Origin: Mobilicoccus pelagius NBRC 104925
Lineage (GTDB): Bacteria > Actinomycetota > Actinomycetes > Actinomycetales > Dermatophilaceae
NCBI RefSeq assembly: GCF_000247995.1
Contig: NZ_BAFE01000029.1
Location: 1-64,000 of the forward strand
Reading direction: 5' to 3'
DNA length: 64,000 nt
The notes below the pieces were generated by a model. That model was given only the letters and a program-made list of their open reading frames with translations. It had not been told where the DNA came from and did not search any database. Both the position numbers and the translations under genes were made by a program. Positions 1 to 8,158 of this stretch are shown piece after piece; position 1 is the stretch's first letter, and each line of letters opens with the position of its first letter.

Positions 1-217
1 CGACGGTCGCGTCGACGCCCTCGTCGGCGACGACGAGGTTGGACCCGCCGGAGAACACCCCGAGGGGCTCCCCCGCGTCGTCGACGAGGCGCACCGCGTC
101 GACGAGCTCGTCGACGGTGTCGGCGACGACGAACCGGGACGCGGGACCACCGACCCTCATCGTCGTGTGGGCCGAGAGCAGCGGGGACGGCGCCTCGCCG
201 GAGGCGCCGTCGCTCAT
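1..217 (-). CDS. murB: UDP-N-acetylenolpyruvoylglucosamine reductase MurB, N-terminal part (runs off the left edge)
   Basis: MurB reduces UDP-N-acetylglucosamine enolpyruvate to UDP-MurNAc with NADPH and FAD in the cytoplasm, an early step of peptidoglycan synthesis. Only the first 72 codons lie in the window. The visible residues include the family N-terminus 'TTMRVGGPASRFVVAD' and the FAD-binding 'SGGSNLVVADEG' stretch, which identify it well. The ATG at 217 overlaps the stop of the upstream dehydratase gene as ATGA, so it is probably translated by coupling as the last gene seen of the hadA-hadB-murB unit. The C-terminal part, including the catalytic serine region, is outside the window. 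Confidence 0.9.
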   Translation of the reverse strand, partial: MSDGASGEAPSPLLSAHTTMRVGGPASRFVVADTVDELVDAVRLVDDAGEPLGVFSGGSNLVVADEGVDATV

Positions 218-681
218 CGACCCGCCTCCGCGGAGTCGCTTCCCTCCACCGCGACGACGGCGACGGCCCTGCCGAGGACCTTGACGTCGTCGTGGGTGAC
301 CTCGATGCCGAGCGTGACCTCCCCGGCCTCCGCGTCGACCCTCGTCACCGTGGCGACGACCTCGATGTCGGCGCCACCGTCGTCCGACACGACGACCGGG
401 TGGGTGAACCTGCACGACCAGGACCGAACATGCTGCGGCCCGCCCGCCCAGTGCGAGGCGACCTCGCCCGCGGCGCCCATCGTGAACATGCCGTGCGCGA
501 TGACGTCGGGAAGACCGACGGAACGGGCGAACCGCTCGTCCCAGTGGATGCGGTTGCGGTCACCCGAGGCCGCGGCGTACTCGACGAGCCGCGCCCGGTC
601 GACATGGACGGTGCGACGGCCGACGACGTCGCCGGCGGCGACCTCCGACAGCACGGGACGACGCGACGTGGCGGCGTTCAT
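214..681 (-). CDS. MaoC-family hot-dog dehydratase, HadB-like catalytic subunit
   Basis: A 155-residue single hot-dog domain protein. The hydratase-2 catalytic pair is visible in 'SGDRNRIHWDE' (Asp41 and His46), followed by 'LPDVIAHGMFTMG', as in R-specific enoyl-CoA and (3R)-hydroxyacyl-ACP dehydratases. It overlaps the upstream HadA-like gene by 4 nt and the downstream murB by 4 nt. By homology to mycobacterial HadAB it probably forms a heterodimer with its neighbour and dehydrates 3-hydroxyacyl thioesters. The exact substrate is unknown, and in a non-mycolate organism the mycobacterial FAS-II role cannot simply be transferred. Confidence 0.85.
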   Translation of the reverse strand: MNAATSRRPVLSEVAAGDVVGRRTVHVDRARLVEYAAASGDRNRIHWDERFARSVGLPDVIAHGMFTMGAAGEVASHWAGGPQHVRSWSCRFTHPVVVSDDGGADIEVVATVTRVDAEAGEVTLGIEVTHDDVKVLGRAVAVVAVEGSDSAEAGR

Positions 682-1127
682 GAGCCCTCCCCCCGGACGA
701 CGACGCTGGACCGTACGGTGCAGACGGCCTCGCCCTTCGTGTCGGTGATCTCGACGCGGGTCGTCGCGAGACCGTGACCTCCCGCCTCGCGCACGCGGTC
801 GACGTGGAGCTCGCCGACGAGTTCGGTGCCCGCGACGATCGGACGGTGGTGGACGAACGACTCCTCACCGTGGACGAGACGGTCGAAGTCGACCCCGGCC
901 TCCGGGTCGGCGATGTAGGCCGCCTCGCACCGCTGCGCGACGACGACGGCGAACGTCGGCGGCGCGACGACGTCGGCGAACCCCGCCGCGCGTGCAGCCT
1001 CGACATCGTGGTGGACGGGGTCGGTGGCACCCACGGCGGCGGCGAAGGCCCGCACGTGTTCGCGACCGACCGAGAACGGTTCGCCGGGCGGATAACGACG
1101 GCCCTCGTAAGCGGTGTTGACAGCCAT
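678..1127 (-). CDS. FAS1-type dehydratase / MaoC N-terminal-domain protein, HadA-like partner subunit
   Basis: A 149-residue hot-dog protein resembling the MaoC N-terminal (FAS1_DH) family, with 'GATDPVHHDVEAARAAGFADVVAPPTFAV' features split around residues 33-60. It does not show the D-x4-H catalytic pair of its neighbour, as expected for the HadA-type partner that supports substrate binding. It is the first gene of the hadA-hadB-murB unit. The ATG at 1127 is placed exactly six bases after a TAGGGT hexamer and no Shine-Dalgarno is present, so the message is probably leaderless and this start is well supported. Confidence 0.85.
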   Translation of the reverse strand: MAVNTAYEGRRYPPGEPFSVGREHVRAFAAAVGATDPVHHDVEAARAAGFADVVAPPTFAVVVAQRCEAAYIADPEAGVDFDRLVHGEESFVHHRPIVAGTELVGELHVDRVREAGGHGLATTRVEITDTKGEAVCTVRSSVVVRGEGS

Positions 1128-1133
1128 GGGCGC

Positions 1134-1139
1134 ACCCTA
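1134..1139 (-). promoter_or_regulatory. Leaderless -10 element of the hadA-hadB-murB unit
   Basis: On the minus strand TAGGGT is followed by six bases (GCGCCC) and then the ATG of the HadA-like gene. TANNNT at this spacing is the known actinobacterial layout for transcripts that begin at the start codon. No convincing -35 hexamer is seen. Confidence 0.6.
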
Positions 1140-1380
1140 ATGCAGCGCGCCGACGACACTCCCCGCGACACCCCCTGCCCTCCCGATGTCGAGACGCGGA
1201 GTCGAGACGCGATGACGACGCAGGCGGGTGGTGCCGACGATCGGCGCCCGGGGCCGCGATCCTCGCCCACGGCGTCGGGCGACGAACGGGCCCGGCCGAG
1301 GGATCGCCGTGGGCAGGAGCACTACCGGCGGAGGAGTCTCCCCGGGACCGGGCCGCGGCACGGGTGGTGCAACCCCTGCA
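1140..1380. other. Intergenic stretch between the hadA promoter and the rpmG terminator, no gene seen
   Basis: The 309 bases between rpmG and the HadA-like gene hold the hadA -10 element (1134-1139) and the rpmG terminator hairpin (1381-1419). The short open frames in the middle are arginine/proline-rich composition artefacts without start signals. I see no RNA gene or riboswitch fold here. Confidence 0.5.
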
Positions 1381-1419
1381 CGACGACGGCCACCCCCGGA
1401 TGGGGAGCGGCCGTCGTCG
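1381..1419 (-). terminator. Hairpin terminator downstream of rpmG
   Basis: CGACGACGGCC at 1381-1391 pairs perfectly with GGCCGTCGTCG at 1409-1419 around a 17-base loop, 18 bases past the rpmG stop. There is no U tract, which is common for terminators in very GC-rich actinobacteria. Confidence 0.65.
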
Positions 1420-1436
1420 AACTGATCAGCGAGAAG

Positions 1437-1607
1437 TCAGCGCGTTTCCTTGTGCGCCGTGTGCTTGCCGCACTTCGGGCAGTACTTCGACAGCTCGATG
1501 CGGTCGGGGTCGTTGCGCCGGTTCTTCTTGGTGATGTAGTTGCGGTCCTTGCAGTCCGCGCACGCCAGGGTGATCTTGGGGCGGACGTCGGTGCTCTTGC
1601 TGGCCAC
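1437..1607 (-). CDS. rpmG: 50S ribosomal protein L33
   Basis: A 56-residue basic protein of the large ribosomal subunit. It carries the family pattern '[21 protein letters not shown]' (split Cys16 and Cys19) and a second pair in 'YCPKCGKH' (Cys43, Cys46), making this the zinc-ribbon (C+) form rather than the zinc-free paralogue induced by zinc starvation. I place the start at the GTG at 1607, which gives the normal family length; an upstream in-frame ATG would add about 34 unrelated residues. The weak Shine-Dalgarno ACAGGT lies upstream. The position next to tRNA-Met and the hadA-hadB-murB block is typical of actinobacteria. Confidence 0.95.
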   Translation of the reverse strand: MASKSTDVRPKITLACADCKDRNYITKKNRRNDPDRIELSKYCPKCGKHTAHKETR

Positions 1608-1714
1608 GTGACTACCTGTCTTTCGCGATCGGGAAGGATGCGGGAGTTCAACACGGAGACATCTCGGATGATTCCCTGCATGACGTTCCCGCCGAGCGGG
1701 AGAGGTCACGCGAG

Positions 1715-1788
1715 TAGCGAGGGCGGGACTCGAACCCGCGACACCACGATTATGAGTCGTGTGCTCTAACCACCTGAGCTACCCCGCC
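1715..1788 (-). tRNA. tRNA-Met (anticodon CAU)
   Basis: A 74-nt cloverleaf on the minus strand. The acceptor strand begins GGCGGGG and the 3' side ends CCTCGCT plus discriminator A, giving a G1-U72 wobble pair. The anticodon stem CACGA/TCGTG encloses loop CTCATAA with anticodon CAT, and the T arm is GCGGG-TTCGAGT-CCCGC. Context beside rpmG matches the elongator tRNA-Met of other actinobacteria; a lysidine-modified tRNA-Ile cannot be excluded from the anticodon alone. Confidence 0.93.
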
Positions 1789-1848
1789 AGGAGTGCGACG
1801 ACCGATCTGATCCGCCCTGGGACGGTCGGCCGTGTCGTTCGCGACCTG

Positions 1849-1921
1849 AGCCCCGATAGGGAATCGAACCCTAGACCTTCTCCTTACCATGGAGACGCTC
1901 TGCCGACTGAGCTATCGGGGC
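1849..1921 (-). tRNA. tRNA-Thr (anticodon GGU)
   Basis: A 73-nt cloverleaf on the minus strand. The acceptor GCCCCGA pairs perfectly with TCGGGGC, discriminator U. The anticodon stem TCTCC/GGAGA encloses ATGGTAA, giving anticodon GGT. It sits 60 bases upstream of tRNA-Met, so the two are likely processed from one transcript running towards rpmG. Confidence 0.95.
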
Positions 1922-1973
1922 ACCGAAGCGCATGAGATCGGAAGAACCGAGATCATGACATCCTCGACGGCAT

Positions 1974-1993
1974 CGACACGATTGCTCGTGTCG
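1974..1993 (-). terminator. Perfect hairpin between bioN and tRNA-Thr
   Basis: CGACACGA (1974-1981) and TCGTGTCG (1986-1993) form an 8-bp perfect stem with loop TTGC. It lies 50 bases beyond the bioN stop and 52 bases before the tRNA-Thr gene, so termination of the bioYMN message is the simplest role. A protein-binding dyad is an alternative. Confidence 0.5.
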
Positions 1994-2043
1994 GCGCCTG
2001 AACGACGATACACGCTCGGGGCGCCCGAGACGAAATCGCCTCC

Positions 2044-2694
2044 TCAGCGAGTCACGCCGGACACCCTTGCCGGCCCGTCGACCTGCGGCTCTCCCCCGTC
2101 GTCGAGGCCGCGGGCGACGAGCGCGTCGCCCATCCGTTCGGCGTGCCGGACGGTCCGGACGACGAACGGGACGAGCAACGCCCGGGGACTGCGCTCGAGC
2201 CCGCGGGCCCGCCGGGCCTCCCCGCACTCGGTGAGGGTGCGCGCGACGACGGGGATCGACCGGATCGTCAGGGCCATCGCGAGCCCGACACGGTCGGCGT
2301 CGACGCCGACGCGCTCGAGCGGACGCAGGAACGCGACGATCGCGTCCATCATGTCGGCCACCCGGGTCGTCACCGTGACGAGACCCGCGGCGACGACGGC
2401 GACGACGAGGCCGCCCACGACGACGACCGCCTGCTCCCATCCGCTCGTCCACACCTGGACGGGGGTGAGGAGGAGGACCACCCAGCGCATCGGCTTCGCG
2501 AGGTCGACGACGGTCCTCATGCCCAGCCCGGCGGCGAGGGTGATCGCCACGAGGAGCCCCGCGACGACGGCGAGCGCGGTGGCCGAGGGCACGACGACGA
2601 CCGCCGTCGTCACGACGAGAAGGCCGAAGAGCTTGACGCCGGGCCGGGCCCGATGGAGGAAGGAGCTGCCCTCGACGTAGGAGGAGGTCAGCAT
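2044..2694 (-). CDS. bioN: Biotin ECF transporter transmembrane (T) component
   Basis: A 216-residue membrane protein of the CbiQ/EcfT family, the transmembrane coupling subunit of an energy-coupling-factor vitamin importer. It shows several hydrophobic segments in the first 120 residues and, in the C-terminal half, the 'SIPVVARTLTECGEARRARGLE' type coupling region that contacts the ATPase (the Ala-Arg-Gly motif). The ATG at 2694 overlaps the end of bioM by 7 nt; longer in-frame extensions lie wholly inside bioM and are rejected. It works with BioM and BioY to import biotin. No biotin-synthesis gene lies in the window. Confidence 0.88.
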   Translation of the reverse strand: MLTSSYVEGSSFLHRARPGVKLFGLLVVTTAVVVVPSATALAVVAGLLVAITLAAGLGMRTVVDLAKPMRWVVLLLTPVQVWTSGWEQAVVVVGGLVVAVVAAGLVTVTTRVADMMDAIVAFLRPLERVGVDADRVGLAMALTIRSIPVVARTLTECGEARRARGLERSPRALLVPFVVRTVRHAERMGDALVARGLDDGGEPQVDGPARVSGVTR

Positions 2695-3464
2695 CGCGGT
2701 CCGGTTCCGTCCGTCCGGCCCGGCCCGGACGTGCCTCCGTCGGGGTGGCGAACGGCCGACGCCCCGCCTCCCCCACCCTCGGTGGTCTCCCCGTCCATGA
2801 GCCGACGGTAGAAGTCGATCGACTCGACCCCGGGACCGTCGGCGACGACACGGCCCTCGTCGACGACGACGACCCGCTCCCACGACGCGAAGAGCTCGAG
2901 CTGGTGAGAGACGAGGACGAGCTGCTGGTCGAGGGCCTCGAGGTGCCGCATCACCGTCCGCGTGTGCCGGCGGTCGAGCATCGTCGTCGGTTCGTCGGCG
3001 ACGAGGATCGCCGGCTCGACGGCCGTCACCGACGCGAGCGCGAGGAGCTGCTTCTGCCCGCTGCTCAGCAGGTGGGCGGGATGGTCGCGGTGGTCGGCGA
3101 GGCCGAACCGGGCGAGAGCCGCGTCGATGCGGGCGTCGACCGCCTCCCGCGTGAGCCGGCGCCGACGCAGGGAGAACGCGATGTCCTCGCTCACCGTCGG
3201 CATGACGATCTGCGCCTCCGGGTCGGGGAACACGAACGCGACCCGTCGACGCACCTCCCGCCCGTGCCTCGAGACGTCGAGGCCGTCGACGAGGACCTGC
3301 CCCGACGCCGGCTCGACGAGACCGTTGATCATGCGGGCGAGGGTCGACTTGCCCGACCCGTTCGCCCCGATGATCCCCGTACGGGGCCCGTCCAGGACGA
3401 GGTCGATCCCGCGGAGCACCTCGCGGTCCCCGTAGGAGTGGTGGACGCCGCGGAACTCGATCAT
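2688..3464 (-). CDS. bioM: Biotin ECF transporter ATP-binding (A) component
   Basis: A 258-residue ABC ATPase that powers the biotin importer from the cytoplasmic face. Walker A is 'GANGSGKSTL' near residue 35, the Q-loop region is 'FVFPDPEAQI', the signature is 'LLSSGQKQLLAL' (a variant of LSGGQ), Walker B is 'ILVADEPTTMLD' and the H-loop His is in 'LVSHQLEL'. The start 'MIEFRGVHHSYG' at 3464 is the standard N-terminus of the family. It lies between bioY (52-nt gap) and bioN (7-nt overlap), forming a bioY-bioM-bioN operon. Confidence 0.9.
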   Translation of the reverse strand: MIEFRGVHHSYGDREVLRGIDLVLDGPRTGIIGANGSGKSTLARMINGLVEPASGQVLVDGLDVSRHGREVRRRVAFVFPDPEAQIVMPTVSEDIAFSLRRRRLTREAVDARIDAALARFGLADHRDHPAHLLSSGQKQLLALASVTAVEPAILVADEPTTMLDRRHTRTVMRHLEALDQQLVLVSHQLELFASWERVVVVDEGRVVADGPGVESIDFYRRLMDGETTEGGGGGASAVRHPDGGTSGPGRTDGTGPRC

Positions 3465-3516
3465 CGGCGGCGTCCTCCGTCCGCGGGAGCCACGTCGCCC
3501 CGACGCGGACGCGACG

Positions 3517-4140
3517 TCACCGGCGACGCCCGGCCCAGGTCGACGGAAGCAGGGTGGGCAGCGCGCGGTGGACGGACGCGGCGACGACCGTCGCGACGAC
3601 GGCCTTGACGAGGTCACCGGGGAGGAACACGACGTCGGCCGCGATCGCGGCGGGCAGGCTCAGGCCACCGCGCCACATCATCCCGGGGACGCCGCAGAGG
3701 TGGACGACGCCGATGCCGCCGACGAGGACGGCGAGCGCGATACGGGCGGTGGTGAGACGGCCGGCGGCGCGGTCGACGAGCGCGCCGGCGCACATCGCTC
3801 CGAGGGGGTAGCCGACGATGAACCCGACCGTCGGGCCGGGCAGCGCCGGGAGCAACGGACGCCCGCCGGCGAGCACCGGGAGACCCGCCGCGCCGAGCGC
3901 GAGGAAGAGGAGCAGGGCGAGACCGCCGCGCTTCCACCCCAGGAGCGCACCCGCGAGCATGACACCCATCGACTGCAGCGTGATCGGCACCGCCTGGCCG
4001 AACGGGTACAGGGCGCCGGGGACGCCGAGGACGGCGATGAGCGCCGCCATCGCGGCGACGAGGGCCAGATCCCGCGCCCCCACGCGGGGCGTCCCGGGCT
4101 CGCGCGTGGACTTCCGTGTCGTACTCGCTGCGGACGACAT
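3517..4140 (-). CDS. bioY: Biotin ECF transporter substrate-binding (S) component
   Basis: A 207-residue integral membrane protein of the BioY family, the subunit that captures biotin. Recognisable stretches are 'LYPFGQAVPITLQSMGVMLAG' (shown here by its first half), 'GPTVGFIVGYPLGAM' and 'FLPGDLVKAVVA' near the C-terminus, with about six hydrophobic helices. The ATG at 4140 has a perfect AGGAGG six bases upstream, which decides against a nearby out-of-frame ATG. It is first in the bioYMN operon. Together with a dedicated BioMN pair this is the three-component form of the transporter, which would allow growth on scavenged biotin. Confidence 0.92.
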   Translation of the reverse strand: MSSAASTTRKSTREPGTPRVGARDLALVAAMAALIAVLGVPGALYPFGQAVPITLQSMGVMLAGALLGWKRGGLALLLFLALGAAGLPVLAGGRPLLPALPGPTVGFIVGYPLGAMCAGALVDRAAGRLTTARIALAVLVGGIGVVHLCGVPGMMWRGGLSLPAAIAADVVFLPGDLVKAVVATVVAASVHRALPTLLPSTWAGRRR

Positions 4141-4482
4141 GCATGACCTCCTGGTCGGGGGAGAACGGACGGCACGTGGGCCGGATGCCCGGACCCGTGC
4201 AGGACTCGTGCGTGGCCCGCGTGGGAGCGGGCGACGGTGCCACGGACATCGGGTCGGCGCGGAGCGCCGATGCCCCATCGCGGAGCGGCGCACGGACCCG
4301 GTCCCGGCGTGATGCCCGTCCCACTGTCGGGACGAAAGGCTGTGGCCCACGTCCCCGCCATGATGCACTCTGCACGGCGGCCCCACTGCGACGCCCCCGA
4401 CAGGCGGACACCCGAGCCCGCCCGATCCACCCGGCACCGCCGTGAGCGGCCGCCTCCGACCGTACGAAGGAGCACTGCCCCC
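4141..4482. other. Divergent intergenic region between bioY and pntA, 342 bases, no gene
   Basis: It holds the Shine-Dalgarno sites of bioY and pntA and must contain the promoters of both. It is rich in short GC inverted repeats but I could not recognise a BirA operator, a cobalamin or other riboswitch, or a clear -35/-10 pair. Open frames across it are composition artefacts. Confidence 0.4.
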
Positions 4483-6054
4483 GTGATCATCGGCATTCCG
4501 AGAGAACGACACCCCGGGGAGACCCGGGTCGCCGCCACACCCGACACCGTCGGCAAGATGCGCAAGCTCGGCTACGACGTCGTCGTGGAGACGGGCGCAG
4601 GAGAGTTCGCGAAGATCGCCGACGAGTCGTTCGCCGAGGCCGGTGCCCGCATCGGGGCGGCCGACGACGCCTGGAGCGCCGACGTCGTGTTCGCCGTCAA
4701 CGCGCCCTCCGACGAGGAGATCGCCGCCCTCCGCGACGGCGCCCTGCTCTGCGCGATGATCGGCCCCGCGTTCCACCCGGAGCTCCTCGAGAAGCTCTCG
4801 ACGCGACGCATCACCGTCCTCGCGATGGACGCCGTCCCCCGCATCTCCCGCGCGCAGGCCCTCGACGTCCTGTCCTCCATGGCGAACATCTCGGGCTATC
4901 GGGCCGTCATCGAGGCGGCGAACGAGTTCGGCCGGTTCTTCACCGGCCAGGTCACCGCCGCCGGCAAGGTCCCGCCCGCGAAGGTCCTCGTCATCGGCGC
5001 CGGCGTCGCCGGCCTCGCCGCGATCGGCGCGGCCGGCAGCCTCGGCGCGATCGTCCGCGCGACCGACCCCCGCCCGGAGGTCGCCGAGCAGGTGCGCTCG
5101 ATGGGCGCCCAGTTCCTCGATGTCGAGGCCACGAAGGTCGTCTCCACCGACGGCTACGCCCGCGAGACCGGCGAGGACTACAACCGAAAGGCCGCCGAGC
5201 TCTACACCGCGCAGGCGCCCGAGGTCGACATCATCGTCACGACCGCCCTCATCCCGGGGCGCCCCGCCCCGCGGCTCATCACCGCCGACATGATGCGGCT
5301 CATGAAGCCCGGCACGGTCATCGTCGACATGGCCGCCGCCAACGGCGGCAACGTCGAGGGCTCCCGCCCCGGCGAGCGCGTCGTGTTCGAGCAAGGCGTC
5401 ATCATCCTCGGGTACACCGACCTCGCCGGTCGGCTCCCCACCCAGGCGAGCCAGCTCTACGGGACCAACCTCGTCAACCTCCTCAAGCTCCTCACCCCGG
5501 GCAAGGACGGTCAGTACGTCCTCGACCTCGACGACGTCGTCCAGCGCGGCATGACCGTCGTCCGCGACGGCGAGATCCTCTGGCCGCCGCCCCCCGTCAA
5601 GGTGTCGGCGGCACCCGCCGACACGAGCCCCGCGGCGGCGCCGACCGGGTCCGACGCCGCCGGGGCCGAGGCGACGGACCGCCCCGTCGAGAGGCCGATG
5701 TCGGGCGGGGTCAAGGCGGCCCTCGCGGCCGTCTCCGCGCTGGCCTTCCTCGGCCTCGCGGCGATCTCCCCCGAGCCGTTCCTCGACCACTTCATGGTCT
5801 TCATGCTCAGCTGCGTCATCGGCTACTACGTCATCGGCAACGTGCACCACGCGCTGCACACGCCGCTCATGTCGGTGACCAACGCGATCAGCGGCATCAT
5901 CATCGTCGGCGCGCTCCTCCAGATCGGACACGTCGGGCACCCGTTCATCTCGGTGCTCGCGTTCCTCGGCATCCTCGTCGCCAGCATCAACGTGTTCGGA
6001 GGGTTCACCCTCACGGCCCGGATGCTCGACATGTTCAAGAAGGGCGACGCCTGA
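4483..6054 (+). CDS. pntA: Proton-translocating NAD(P) transhydrogenase, fused alpha subunit
   Basis: A 523-residue subunit of the membrane transhydrogenase that uses the proton gradient to drive hydride transfer from NADH to NADP+. Residues 1-380 are the NAD-binding domain I ('[19 protein letters not shown]' at the start, Rossmann '[20 protein letters not shown]' near 170). About 35 residues of Ala/Pro/Thr-rich linker follow, then the membrane helices of domain II. Many actinobacteria encode these as two proteins; here they are fused as in E. coli PntA. I choose the GTG at 4483, with AAGGAG ten bases upstream; it starts right at the conserved N-terminus. The stop overlaps the pntB ATG (TGATG). 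Confidence 0.93.
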   Translation: MIIGIPRERHPGETRVAATPDTVGKMRKLGYDVVVETGAGEFAKIADESFAEAGARIGAADDAWSADVVFAVNAPSDEEIAALRDGALLCAMIGPAFHPELLEKLSTRRITVLAMDAVPRISRAQALDVLSSMANISGYRAVIEAANEFGRFFTGQVTAAGKVPPAKVLVIGAGVAGLAAIGAAGSLGAIVRATDPRPEVAEQVRSMGAQFLDVEATKVVSTDGYARETGEDYNRKAAELYTAQAPEVDIIVTTALIPGRPAPRLITADMMRLMKPGTVIVDMAAANGGNVEGSRPGERVVFEQGVIILGYTDLAGRLPTQASQLYGTNLVNLLKLLTPGKDGQYVLDLDDVVQRGMTVVRDGEILWPPPPVKVSAAPADTSPAAAPTGSDAAGAEATDRPVERPMSGGVKAALAAVSALAFLGLAAISPEPFLDHFMVFMLSCVIGYYVIGNVHHALHTPLMSVTNAISGIIIVGALLQIGHVGHPFISVLAFLGILVASINVFGGFTLTARMLDMFKKGDA

Positions 6055-7487
6055 TGCTCCAGCTCACACTCCTCCAGGGCACCTACATCATCGCGGGGCT
6101 GCTCTTCATCCTCAGCCTCGCCGGACTCTCCACCCACGAGACCGCCCGCCGCGGCAACCGCTACGGCGTCGCAGGCATGACGATCGCCCTCGTCGTGACG
6201 ATCGCCGCCGCCGTCCTCGGCGTCCGCTCCGCCACCGTCGGCGACGACCGCCCCGGCTCCGGCCTCCTCGGGCTCGGACTCATCCTCGCCGCCATGGCGA
6301 TCGGCGCGGTCATCGGCATCTGGCGGGCCCGCAAGGTCCCGATGACCGGCATGCCGGAACTCATCGCACTGCTCCACAGCTTCGTCGGCCTCGCCGCCGT
6401 CCTCGTCGGGTGGAACTCCTCCTACGAGCACCCCCTCCGGTACGCAGGCGTCCACGACGTCGAGGTGTTCGTCGGGGTCTTCATCGGTGCGGTCACCCTC
6501 ACCGGGTCGATCGTCGCGTTCCTCAAGCTGTCGGGCCGCATGAAGTCGGCGCCGACGATGCTGCCGCACCACAATGCCGTCAACCTCGCCATCCTCCTCG
6601 CGTTCGTCGTGATGACCGTGGTCTACGTGCTCGTCCCACACGAGGAGATGTTCCTCCGGCAGCTCCTCCTCGGGCTCCTCACCCTCGCGGCGTTGTTCCT
6701 CGGTTTCCACCTCGTCTCGGCCATCGGCGGCGGCGACATGCCCGTCGTCGTCTCGATGCTCAACAGCTACTCCGGCTGGGCGGCCGCGGCCGCGGGCTTC
6801 CTGCTCGACAACGATCTGCTCATCATCACCGGCGCCCTCGTCGGCTCCTCCGGTGCGTACCTCAGCTACATCATGTGCAAGGGCATGAACCGGTCGTTCG
6901 TCAACGTCATCGCGGGCGGGTTCGGCTCCGACGGGGCCGTCACCTCCGGCGAGACCGAACACGGGAACCACCACGAGACCACCGTCACGGAGGTCGCCGA
7001 GCTTCTCAAGGAGTCGAAGTCCGTCATCATCACGCCCGGGTACGGCATGGCCGTCGCCCAGGCGCAGTACCCCGTCGCCGAGCTCACCGCGCGGCTGCGG
7101 GAGCGGGGCGTCGACGTCCGGTTCGGCATCCACCCCGTCGCCGGTCGTCTGCCCGGGCACATGAACGTGCTCCTCGCCGAGGCCAAGGTGCCCTACGACA
7201 TCGTCCTCGAGATGGACGAGATCAACGACGACTTCCCCTCCACCGACGTCGTCCTCGTCATCGGCGCGAACGACACGGTCAACCCCGCCGCGCAGGACGA
7301 CCCCGGCTCCCCCATCGCGGGCATGCCCGTGCTCGAGGTGTGGAAGGCCGAGCGCGTCATCGTCTTCAAGCGGTCGATGAGCACCGGCTACGCCGGTGTG
7401 CAGAACCCGCTCTTCTTCAAGGACAACACCGAGATGCTGTTCGGCGACGCGAAGGATCGCGTCGACGACATCCTCCGGGAGTTCTGA
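6054..7487 (+). CDS. pntB: NAD(P) transhydrogenase beta subunit
   Basis: A 477-residue subunit with about nine membrane helices (domain II) followed by the NADP(H)-binding domain III. Domain III is marked by '[20 protein letters not shown]', '[20 protein letters not shown]' and '[11 protein letters not shown]' near residues 325-395, and ends in the family '[13 protein letters not shown]' type tail. It is translationally coupled to pntA through TGATG. The pair sets the cytoplasmic NADPH/NADH ratio, complementing the malic enzyme and complex I encoded elsewhere in the window. A strong bidirectional hairpin follows the stop. Confidence 0.95.
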   Translation: MLQLTLLQGTYIIAGLLFILSLAGLSTHETARRGNRYGVAGMTIALVVTIAAAVLGVRSATVGDDRPGSGLLGLGLILAAMAIGAVIGIWRARKVPMTGMPELIALLHSFVGLAAVLVGWNSSYEHPLRYAGVHDVEVFVGVFIGAVTLTGSIVAFLKLSGRMKSAPTMLPHHNAVNLAILLAFVVMTVVYVLVPHEEMFLRQLLLGLLTLAALFLGFHLVSAIGGGDMPVVVSMLNSYSGWAAAAAGFLLDNDLLIITGALVGSSGAYLSYIMCKGMNRSFVNVIAGGFGSDGAVTSGETEHGNHHETTVTEVAELLKESKSVIITPGYGMAVAQAQYPVAELTARLRERGVDVRFGIHPVAGRLPGHMNVLLAEAKVPYDIVLEMDEINDDFPSTDVVLVIGANDTVNPAAQDDPGSPIAGMPVLEVWKAERVIVFKRSMSTGYAGVQNPLFFKDNTEMLFGDAKDRVDDILREF

Positions 7488-7509
7488 GCGGGGCTCGCAC
7501 CCCCTCGCC

Positions 7510-7553
7510 CGAGAACGCCGGGATCCGCCACGAGGCGGGTCCCGGCGTTCTCG
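7510..7553. terminator. Bidirectional terminator between pntB and aroQ
   Basis: A 14-bp perfect outer stem (7510-7523 with 7540-7553) encloses a second 5-bp stem CCGCC/GGCGG with loop ACGA. It lies between the convergent pntB and aroQ stops and can serve both. Confidence 0.8.
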
Positions 7554-7566
7554 CGTGACGCGGCGG

Positions 7567-8028
7567 TCAGGCGGTGACGGTGGGGACGAGGCGTCCCGCG
7601 AGATGGCGCAGCGCGAATTCGTACCCGTCCGCCCCGCACCCGGCGATGACGGCGACGGCGACGTCGGCGAGGTAGGACCGGTGCCGGAAGTCCTCGCGGG
7701 CGTGGACGTTGGAGAGGTGGACCTCGACGAAGGGGAGGTCCGTCGCGAGGAGCGCGTCGCGGATCGCGACGGAGGTGTGCGTGTAGGCGGCCGCGTTGAC
7801 GACGAACGCCGACGCCCGCTCCCGCCACTCCTGCACCCGGTCGACGAGGGCTCCCTCGTGGTTGGTCTGGGCGCACTCGACGACGAGCCCGAGCTCCTGC
7901 CCGACGCGCACGCAGCGCGCCTCGATGTCGGCGAGGGTCGTGCGGCCGTAGATCTCCGGCTGCCGGGTGCCGAGCAGGTTGAGGTTCGGGCCGTTGAGGA
8001 CCCCCACGAGCGGCCGTGTCGTCGTCAT
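7567..8028 (-). CDS. aroQ: Type II 3-dehydroquinate dehydratase
   Basis: A 153-residue cytoplasmic enzyme that dehydrates 3-dehydroquinate to 3-dehydroshikimate in the shikimate pathway. It has the type II signature '[18 protein letters not shown]' with the catalytic Tyr27, '[11 protein letters not shown]', the Asn/Ala-rich '[18 protein letters not shown]', and '[12 protein letters not shown]' with catalytic His104. Length is normal for the dodecameric family. The ATG at 8028 follows a CAGACT hexamer by seven bases with no Shine-Dalgarno, suggesting a leaderless message. It stands alone, away from other aro genes. Confidence 0.95.
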   Translation of the reverse strand: MTTTRPLVGVLNGPNLNLLGTRQPEIYGRTTLADIEARCVRVGQELGLVVECAQTNHEGALVDRVQEWRERASAFVVNAAAYTHTSVAIRDALLATDLPFVEVHLSNVHAREDFRHRSYLADVAVAVIAGCGADGYEFALRHLAGRLVPTVTA

Positions 8029-8158
8029 GCGGTCAAGTCTGGCATCGGCGACGTCGAGGGGGTCGACGGGCCGGGAGCACACCGGGCGTCGCGTTCCTCG
8101 AGGCGGCGGGGGCGACGTGGCCCGGTCGTGGGGTGTCGTAGTGGCAGGGAGCCCCCCG

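Noticed and set aside
4141-4482. Possible riboswitch or BirA operator upstream of bioY
   Set aside because: No cobalamin, thiamine or other known box was recognisable and no dyad with BirA-like sequence was found; the GC-rich inverted repeats are unspecific.
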